From Actinomadura luteofluorescens (GTDB lineage Bacteria; Actinomycetota; Actinomycetes; Streptosporangiales; Streptosporangiaceae): a stretch of DNA of 64,000 bases. Positions 58,035 through 64,000 of this stretch are shown here, piece after piece. The stretch's first letter is position 1. Each line of letters begins with the position of its first letter. The translations under genes were made by a program, and so were the position numbers. Where the stretch lies: NCBI RefSeq assembly GCF_013409365.1, contig NZ_JACCBA010000001.1, positions 1,178,001 to 1,242,000 of the forward strand, written 5' to 3'. The notes beneath the pieces were generated by a model. It made no database searches. It was given only the letters and a program-made list of their open reading frames with translations, and was not told the DNA's origin.

Positions 58035-59858
58035 TTGGATCCGCTCCGCAGTGAGGACCCCCGCCAGGTCGGCCCGTACCGGCTGGACGGACGGCTGGGC
58101 GCCGGCGGCATGGGCGAGGTGTTCCTCGGCTCCTCGCCGAGCGGGCGCAAGGTCGCGGTGAAGGTCGTCCGCGCCGAGTACGCCGCCGATCCGGGGTTCC
58201 GCCGCCGGTTCGCCGGCGAGGTCGAGGCGGCCCGCAAGGTCGGCGGGTTCCACACCGCGCAGGTGGTCGACGCCGACCCGGAGGCCGCGTCGCCCTGGAT
58301 GGTGACCGCGTTCGTGCCCGGTCCGTCCCTGCGGCAGGTCGTGCTGCGCCAGGGGCCGCTCGCGCCGCCCGAGCTCCGCGCCCTGGGCCGGGGCCTCGCC
58401 GAGGGACTCGCCGCGATCCACGCGTGCGGGCTGGTGCACCGCGACCTCAAGCCCGGCAACGTCATCATGGCCCCGGACGGCCCCCGGATCATCGACTTCG
58501 GCATCGCCCGCGCCGCGGACGCGACCGCGCTGACCTCGACCGGCTCGGTCGTCGGCACGTTCTCGTTCATGTCGCCCGAGCAGGTGCGCGCCGACGCCAC
58601 CGGCCCGGCGAGCGACGTGTTCGCGCTCGGCTGCGTGCTCGCCTATGCCGCGCTCGGCCGCGGCCCGTTCGACGCGCCGACCATCCCGGCGATCGTCCAC
58701 AAGATCGTCGGCGCGCCACCGGACCTGGCCGGCCTCACCGACCCGCAGCTGCTCGAACTGGTCGTCCGCTGCCTGGAGAAGGACCCCGCGCGGCGGCCGT
58801 CCGTCCAGGAGGTCATGACCGGGCTGAGCTCCGCACCACCGCGCGGGCTCCCCCGCCGCGCCTTCCTGTTCGGCGGAGCGGGGGTCGCGGCGACCGCCGC
58901 CGTCGCCGTTCCGGCCGTCCTGCTGTGGCCCTCGGCCAGGCGGAACGTGCCGAAGACCCCGAGCGGCGTCCCCACCGGTTTCAGCCTCCCGAGTACGGAG
59001 GTCGCGGTCTTCGACCTGGCGTTCTCCCCTGACAGCCGGGCCCTGTGGGGCGCGGGCTTCTCCTCGATCCTGCGCTGGGACCTGTCCACCGCGCAGGTCG
59101 CCACCCGCAAGATCGAGAACTCCGACGACACCTACAAGCGCCCCATGGCCTTCACTCCCGACGCCGGGACTCTCGCCACAGGCGGCGGCGACGGGACCGT
59201 CCACCTCTGGGACGTGGCGTCGGGCCGGATCCGCAAGACCTTCTCCGGGCTGCGAGGCCCCAAGGCGCTCGAGTTCGCCCCGGACGGCCGGGCCCTCGCC
59301 GTCAGCAGCGAGAGCGGCTCCCCGTACGTCCAGATCTGGGACACCGTCACCGGCAAGACCGTTCCGATGAAGATCGACTACGCCGCCGGCACGCTGGCCT
59401 TCTCCCCGGACGGTGAGAAACTCGCCGGCGACCGGTCGCTGTCCGGCCGCTTCACGCTCTGGAACGCCTCGAACGGCGACGGCACCGAGATAGCGCCGCT
59501 CTACGCCACGGGGGTCCCGTGCCTCGCGTTCAGTCCGGACGGGAAGACCATGGCGGTCTCCACCGGCGGCTATTACGGGTTCGAACTGCGGCACGCGGAC
59601 GACGGCAAGCTCAGGAAGACCATCAAGAACCTCGACGGCGAGGTCCATGCCATGGCGTTCAGCCCCGACGGCGAGACCCTCGTCACCGCCGACGAGAAGA
59701 ACATCCGTCTCTGGCACGTCCCGACAGGCCGCAGCACGGCAACGCTCCCCGGGGACAGCGACGACGACCAGACCGTGGCCTTCGCCCCGGACGGCCAGAG
59801 CTTCGCCACGACCAGCGGCGCCGGCACCACCCGCCTCTGGACCTTCGGCTCCGCCTGA
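58035..59858 (+). CDS. Membrane Ser/Thr protein kinase with extracytoplasmic WD40 repeats (copy 2)
   Basis: A 607-aa paralogue of the preceding gene: kinase with LGAGGMGEVFLG, VAVKVVRAEYA, VHRDLKPGN, DFGIARA and MSPEQ; then PRRAFLFGGAGVAATAAVAVPAVLLW (RRxFL and the single membrane segment) and a WD40-type propeller with repeated FSPDGE and FAPDGR. It begins at TTG 58035, the only start that keeps the N-terminus equivalent to copy 1. Long DNA stretches of the kinase part are identical to copy 1 at a constant offset of 1980 bp. The activation loop differs. Confidence 0.88.
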   Translation: MDPLRSEDPRQVGPYRLDGRLGAGGMGEVFLGSSPSGRKVAVKVVRAEYAADPGFRRRFAGEVEAARKVGGFHTAQVVDADPEAASPWMVTAFVPGPSLRQVVLRQGPLAPPELRALGRGLAEGLAAIHACGLVHRDLKPGNVIMAPDGPRIIDFGIARAADATALTSTGSVVGTFSFMSPEQVRADATGPASDVFALGCVLAYAALGRGPFDAPTIPAIVHKIVGAPPDLAGLTDPQLLELVVRCLEKDPARRPSVQEVMTGLSSAPPRGLPRRAFLFGGAGVAATAAVAVPAVLLWPSARRNVPKTPSGVPTGFSLPSTEVAVFDLAFSPDSRALWGAGFSSILRWDLSTAQVATRKIENSDDTYKRPMAFTPDAGTLATGGGDGTVHLWDVASGRIRKTFSGLRGPKALEFAPDGRALAVSSESGSPYVQIWDTVTGKTVPMKIDYAAGTLAFSPDGEKLAGDRSLSGRFTLWNASNGDGTEIAPLYATGVPCLAFSPDGKTMAVSTGGYYGFELRHADDGKLRKTIKNLDGEVHAMAFSPDGETLVTADEKNIRLWHVPTGRSTATLPGDSDDDQTVAFAPDGQSFATTSGAGTTRLWTFGSA

Positions 59859-59914
59859 CGGCGCTGGTCGAGACCGTGGAAGACGCGTGCGGGCCGAGGA
59901 GAGAAGATGTCGGT

Positions 59915-60247
59915 GTGAGCTACGACGAGGAACTGGCCGAACGTGTGGAGGACCTGCTCGGGGTGAGGCGTGACGCGACCCCGAAGCGGATGTTCGGCGG
60001 AGTCGCCTGGATGGTGAACGGCAACATGGCCGTGGTCGTGAGGAACGAGGGCGGACTCATGATCCGGGTCTCCCCCGACGACCACGAGGCGGTGCTCGCC
60101 GAGCCGGGCGCCGCCACGACGGTCATGCGCGGGCACCCGATGCGAGGCTGGATCACGGTGTCGCCCGAAGCCTGCGCCACGCCGTCCGAGGTGGCCGCGT
60201 GGGTGGACCGGGGGCTCGCCTACGTACTGTCCCTGCCTGCGAAGTAG
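59915..60247 (+). CDS. TfoX N-terminal domain protein
   Basis: A 110-aa protein matching the TfoX_N domain: DEELAERVEDLLGV, ATPKRMFGGVAWMVNGNMAVVV, LMIRVSPDDHEAVLAEPGA, RGHPMRGWITVSPEAC and VDRGLAYVLSLPAK. Stand-alone TfoX_N proteins occur widely in actinomycetes without a known role. GTG 59915 follows GAGGAGAGAAG at suitable distance; a longer upstream frame is a shadow of the kinase gene. Confidence 0.87.
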   Translation: MSYDEELAERVEDLLGVRRDATPKRMFGGVAWMVNGNMAVVVRNEGGLMIRVSPDDHEAVLAEPGAATTVMRGHPMRGWITVSPEACATPSEVAAWVDRGLAYVLSLPAK

Positions 60248-60563
60248 GCTCGGACACCGGCCTGCGGGGCGCCCGGTCCAGGGCACGCGGGCGGGGAGCC
60301 CCTCGGGTGTCGCGTCCGTCACACTTGATCGGCCTCGGACGCGGTGGACGAGGGAGGCCGGACGGCGCGGAGCAGGGCGGATCTGTCGGACCCCGCTGGA
60401 ATACTCCCGGAGCGCTCGAAGTTTAATCGTTCGCGAAAGTGTCAGTCACTGCAGTAATTTGCGGCAGTACCCGGGGCGAGCCCTGCGCGAGCCCCGACAC
60501 CCCCTGAGCAACGAGACCACGGCCCCCGCGTGCCCACATGCGGGCCTGACGATTGGAAGAGAG

Positions 60564-62099
60564 TTGACCGCTCCCGCATCCCCCAAGGTGGCGGACGGCC
60601 CGCTGGAGGAACCCGGCGCCGGAGGAGGACTGGACCGCGGTGTGCTCGCCACGGCCATGGTGGTCGTCCTCGGGGCGATCATGTCCATTCTGGACGTGAC
60701 GGTCGTCAATGTCGCGATCAACGACCTGGCGAAGGAGTTCGAGACCTCGCTGGCGACGATCCAGTGGGTCGCGACCGGCTACACCCTGGCGCTGGCCACC
60801 GTGATCCCGATCACGGGGTGGGCCTCGGCCCGGTTCGGCACCAAGCGCCTCTACATGATCTCCATCGGCCTGTTCGTCGCCGGCTCGATGCTGGCGGGCC
60901 TGGCCTGGTCCGCCGAGTCCCTGATCGCCTTCCGGGTGCTGCAGGGTCTGGGCGGCGGCATGATCATGCCGGCCGGCATGACGATCCTGACCCAGGCGGC
61001 GGGGCCGCAGCGGGTCGGGCAGGTGATGAGCATCGTCGGCGTGCCGATGCTGCTCGGCCCGATCCTCGGCCCCATCATCGGCGGCTACCTCGTCGACGAC
61101 GTCTCGTGGCGGTGGATCTTCTTCATCAACCTGCCGATCGGCATCATCGCGCTGACGCTGGCGGCGAAGATCCTGAAGCGGGACGAGCCGAAGCCGGCCG
61201 AGCGCCTCGACTTCATCGGGCTGCTCCTGCTGTCCCCCGGCCTGGCCTCGCTGATCTACGGCGTGGCCAAGGGCGCCGAGATGAAGGACTTCCTGAAGAC
61301 CGGCTCGCTGGCCTTCTGGGCGGTCGGCGCCGTGCTGATGATCGGCTTCGTGTTCCGCGCGCTGAACGCCGAGAACCCGCTGATCGACCTGCGACTGCTC
61401 AAGCGGCGCTCGGTGGCGGCGGCGTCCGGCACGATGGTGCTGTTCATGGCCGCCTTCATGGGCGCGATGCTGCTGCTGCCGCTGTACTACCAGACCGTGC
61501 GCGGCGAGGGCGCCCTGCAGTCCGGCCTGCTGCTGGCCCCGCAGGGCCTCGGCGCGATGATCACGATGCCGATCGGCGGCAAGCTGACCGACCGGATCGG
61601 CCCCGGCCGGGTCGTGCTGGTCGGCATGGTCGTCGTGGTGCTGTCGGTGGCGGGCTTCGCCTCGATCCTGGAGGCCGACACCTCCTACTGGGCCCTCGGC
61701 GGGACCCTGTTCGTGATGGGCCTCGGCATGGGCATGACGATGATGCCGACCATGGCGGCGGCCATCCAGACGCTCGTCCACGACGAGGTGCCGAGGGCGA
61801 GCACGATGCTGAACATCATCCAGCAGGTGTCCGCGTCCATCGGCACCGCGATGATCTCCGTGCTGCTGGCCAACCGGCTGGTCTCGGAGCTCGGCGGCGG
61901 GGGCGGCGGCGAGATCGGCAGCACCGAGAAGGTGCCGCCGGCGATCATGCAGAAGATCGCCGGGCCGATGGCCGACGCGTTCCAGCACACCTACTGGTAC
62001 TCGGCCGGGCTGCTGCTGCTGGCGTTCCTGCCGGCGCTGCTGCTGCCGCGCAAGAAGCCGCAGACCCCCGTGGTCGACGCGCCGATGCCGATGCACTAG
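60564..62099 (+). CDS. MFS exporter, DHA2 (14-TM) drug:H+ antiporter family
   Basis: A 511-aa transporter with about 14 membrane segments. DHA2 motifs are visible: LDVTVVNVAINDLAKEF (motif D1), GWASARFGTKRLYMISIGLFVAGS (motif A), RVLQGLGGGMIMPAGM (motif B), GPILGPIIGGYLVDDVSWRWIFFINLPIG (motif C). It likely exports toxic compounds. TTG 60564 after GGAAGAG is preferred; a TTG at 60459 would add 35 residues without family support. The gap 60248-60563 holds an A/T-richer stretch at 60420-60460 that may contain the promoter; nothing else was found there. Confidence 0.88.
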   Translation: MTAPASPKVADGPLEEPGAGGGLDRGVLATAMVVVLGAIMSILDVTVVNVAINDLAKEFETSLATIQWVATGYTLALATVIPITGWASARFGTKRLYMISIGLFVAGSMLAGLAWSAESLIAFRVLQGLGGGMIMPAGMTILTQAAGPQRVGQVMSIVGVPMLLGPILGPIIGGYLVDDVSWRWIFFINLPIGIIALTLAAKILKRDEPKPAERLDFIGLLLLSPGLASLIYGVAKGAEMKDFLKTGSLAFWAVGAVLMIGFVFRALNAENPLIDLRLLKRRSVAAASGTMVLFMAAFMGAMLLLPLYYQTVRGEGALQSGLLLAPQGLGAMITMPIGGKLTDRIGPGRVVLVGMVVVVLSVAGFASILEADTSYWALGGTLFVMGLGMGMTMMPTMAAAIQTLVHDEVPRASTMLNIIQQVSASIGTAMISVLLANRLVSELGGGGGGEIGSTEKVPPAIMQKIAGPMADAFQHTYWYSAGLLLLAFLPALLLPRKKPQTPVVDAPMPMH

Positions 62100-62116
62100 A
62101 ACGCCCCTGGCGCGTT

Positions 62117-62159
62117 CCAAACCCCGGCCGGTCCCTGAGGGGCTCCGGCCGGGGTTTGG
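62117..62159. terminator. 15-bp perfect hairpin between convergent genes
   Basis: CCAAACCCCGGCCGG (62117-62131) pairs with 62145-62159 around a 13-nt loop, 17 bp after the MFS stop and 15 bp past the 3' end of the acyl-CoA synthetase. It likely stops both transcripts; the minus-strand reading of the left arm (GGTTTGG) gives a weak T-run. Confidence 0.8.
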
Positions 62160-62174
62160 CCGTTCAGGGCCGCC

Positions 62175-63711
62175 TCAGGCCGTGGCAGGGCGATCGTCCG
62201 CCCAGTACTCGTCCTTCAGCAGCCGCTTGTAGAGCTTGCCGGTCGGGTGCCGGGGCAGCTCGGCGCGGAAGTCGACCGAGCGCGGGCACTTGTAGTGGGC
62301 GAGCCGGTCGCGGCAGTACGCGATCAGCTCGGCCTCCAGCGCGGGGCCCGCGTCGTCCATGGACGGCGGCTGGACGACGGCCTTGACCGCCTCCCCCATC
62401 TCGGCGTCCGGGACGCCGAACACCGCGACGTCGGCGACCTTCGGATGCACCGCGAGGACGTTCTCGGCCTCCTGCGGGTAGATGTTCACCCCGCCGCTGA
62501 TGATCATGTAGGCGCGCCGGTCGGTGAGGTGGAGGAAGCCGTCGGCGTCGACGTGGCCGACGTCGCCGAGGGTGGTCCAGCCGTGCCCCCAGGGGTCGCG
62601 GGACGCGGCGGTCTTGGCCTCGTCGGCGTGGTACTCGAACTCGGGGCCGTTGCCGAAGTAGAGCGTGCCGGGCTCTCCCGGCGGCAGCTCCCGGCCCTCC
62701 TCGTCGCAGACGTGGACCTCGCCGAGGATGGGGCGCCCGACGGTGCCCTTGTGGGCGAGCCAGTCCTCCGAGTTCGTGTAGACGAAGCAGTTGCCCTCGG
62801 TGCCCGCGTAGTACTCGTGCAGGATCGGCCCCCACCAGGCGATCATCTGTTCCTTGACCGGGACGGGGCAGGGCGCGGCGGCGTGCACGGCGCAGCGCAG
62901 CGACGACACGTCGTAGCGGGCGCGGGTCTCCTCCGGCAGCTTGAGCATCCGGATGAACATGGTCGGCACCCACTGGCTGTGGGTGACGCCGTACTTCTCG
63001 ATGGCGGCGAGGGGCCTGCTCGGCGTCGAACCTCTCCATCACGACGACGGTGGCGCCGAACCGGTGGAAGTTGAGCGAGTACCGCAGCGGCGCGGCGTGG
63101 TAGAGCGGCGCCGGGGAGAGGTAGACCGAGTCGGCGTCGGGCTGGAAGAGGAACGCCAGGAGCTGGTACAGCGTCCCGCCCTCGCCCATCGGCGCCTTGG
63201 ACAGGGCCGGTTTCACGCCCTTGGGGCGGCCGGTCGTGCCGGACGAGTAGAGCATGTCCGCGCCCTCGCACTCGTCCTCGATGGGCGTGGGCGGATGCCG
63301 GGCGACGCGCTCCTCGTAGGAGTCGTAGCCGGGGGCGGTGCCGCCGAGCATCAGGCGCAGCGGCACGTCCGGCGGCGACTGGGCGGCGGCCTCCATCGCG
63401 GCGCTGGCGATGAAGACCTTCGCCTCGCAGTTGGCCGCGATGTAGGCGAGCTCGTCGGGCTGGAGGCGCGAGCTGACGGCGGTGTAGTACAGCCCGGACC
63501 GCTGCGCGGCCCAGGCGACGGCCAGGTAGAGCGGATGGTTCTCCAGCATGAACGCGATGTGGTCCCCCGGGCGCAGCCCCTCCGCGCGGAGCAGCTGCGC
63601 GAGCCGGTTGGACTCCTCGTTCAGTTCCCGGAAGGTGACGACCCGCCCGGAGCCCGCCATGACCACGGCGGGCTTGTCGGGCGTCCGAGCGGCGATCTGC
63701 CCCAGGTGCAT
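62175..63711 (-). pseudogene. Acyl-CoA synthetase with a 1-nt frameshift
   Basis: Two frames together form one ANL enzyme of about 512 residues. The first (to about 63015) has MLYSSGTTGRPKGVKPAL and ends VVVMERFDAEQA. The second (MPTMFIRMLKLPEETRARYD on) has YYAGTEGN, TTLGDVGHVDADGFLHLTDRRAYMIISGGVNIYP and HPTGKLYKRLL. One extra C in the minus-strand run GCCCCTC (GGGG at 63011-63014) causes the shift; removing it gives EQALAAIEKYGVTHSQWVPTM. Read literally, the first frame runs on to 62164. Otherwise all motifs are intact, so a recent mutation or an assembly error are both possible. Confidence 0.8.
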
Positions 63712-63768
63712 GGCCGCAACCTACCTGGCCGGACCGGTAAATGGAATCCCGTTCGGTTTGCCGGCGGA

Positions 63769-63984
63769 TCAGACGAGCATGTGGTCGAAGTCACCGTCCT
63801 TGGCTCCCCCGACGAACGCCTCCACCTCCTCGCGCGTGTAGACGAGGATCGCTCCCTCGGGGTCCCTGGAGTTGCGCACGGCGATCTCCCCGTTGGGGAG
63901 TTCCGCCATCTCGACGCAGTTGCCGGACGGGTTGCTTCGCCGGCTCTTCTGCCAGACGAGCCCGCCGACCCGGACGTCCGACAT
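63769..63984 (-). CDS. DUF397 family protein
   Basis: A 71-aa protein from ATG 63984 (an in-frame ATG at 63999 adds five residues and lies at the window edge). The DUF397 pattern is clear: VWQKSRRSNPSGNCVEMAELPNGEIAVRNSRDPEGAILVYTREEVEAFV. DUF397 proteins of actinomycetes are usually encoded next to an XRE-type regulator and are often developmental; the partner would lie beyond the window end. Confidence 0.9.
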   Translation of the reverse strand: MSDVRVGGLVWQKSRRSNPSGNCVEMAELPNGEIAVRNSRDPEGAILVYTREEVEAFVGGAKDGDFDHMLV

Positions 63985-64000
63985 GTGGTGGCCGTCCATC

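Overview
The window is very GC-rich DNA with short intergenic gaps, many ATGA/GTGA stop-start overlaps, GTG/TTG starts and leaderless promoters. Its families are typical of actinomycetes: DUF397, the SAM-dependent methyltransferase family PF04672, F420-type LLM oxidoreductases, LuxR-type STAND regulators, Ser/Thr kinases with WD40 sensors, and RsbU/STAS partner switching. The family mix best fits a Thermomonosporaceae/Streptosporangiales-type genome such as Actinomadura, but this is inference; no rRNA or tRNA is present to place it.

Layout. 1-4929 is a stress-signalling block: the end of an anti-sigma kinase, two STAS antagonists, then a translationally coupled receiver-phosphatase, CHASE3 histidine kinase and single-domain receiver. 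5142-6505 holds a VOC protein and a secreted RNase Sa-like guanyl RNase with a barstar-like inhibitor. 6596-13257 holds a 1231-aa TPR-CHAT protease convergent with, and overlapping, a two-gene LuxR-STAND / Mrr-like nuclease unit. 13674-20702 holds a DUF72 gene, a GntR-controlled gluconate permease with a cupin, and a complete four-gene osmoprotectant (choline/betaine-type) ABC importer. 20948-28306 is sparse accessory DNA with an esterase, two non-coding tandem-repeat arrays (about 83 and 90 bp), small VOC/YjbR genes, a DUF559-like endonuclease, a hydrolase and an ECF sigma-VOC fusion ending in a frameshift.

28472-34360 holds an LLM oxidoreductase, a TetR-VOC pair with palindromic operators, then a cobalamin riboswitch driving a corrinoid importer (BtuF-BtuC-BtuD) plus CbiZ, closed by a perfect hairpin. 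34431-37380 holds a Cys-containing coiled-coil protein and an acyl-CoA synthetase. 37621-41131 is a pair of membrane-anchored solute-binding-like proteins, one with a VWA domain, without any transporter. 41306-47683 is a TetR-controlled leucine/isovalerate-type operon (carboxylase beta and alpha, HMG-CoA lyase, acyl-CoA dehydrogenase). 47783-55879 holds two methyltransferases, a LysR-quinone reductase-hydrolase group, a broken SnoaL gene, a MarR-LLM-unknown operon and a DUF4260 membrane protein. 56055-59858 is a tandem pair of membrane Ser/Thr kinases with extracytoplasmic WD40 domains. The window ends with a TfoX-like gene, a DHA2 exporter, a frameshifted acyl-CoA synthetase and a DUF397 gene.

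The most unusual structure is a 182-bp element present twice in opposite orientation (41128-41309 and 52580-52761). Each copy is bounded by CTAG and sits between two convergent reading frames, so both frames take their TAG stop codons from the CTAG ends. Other points of interest are the orphan binding-protein/VWA pair, the CHAT/STAND/nuclease locus, RRxFL motifs at the membrane segment of the twin kinases, and a set of eight leaderless promoters.
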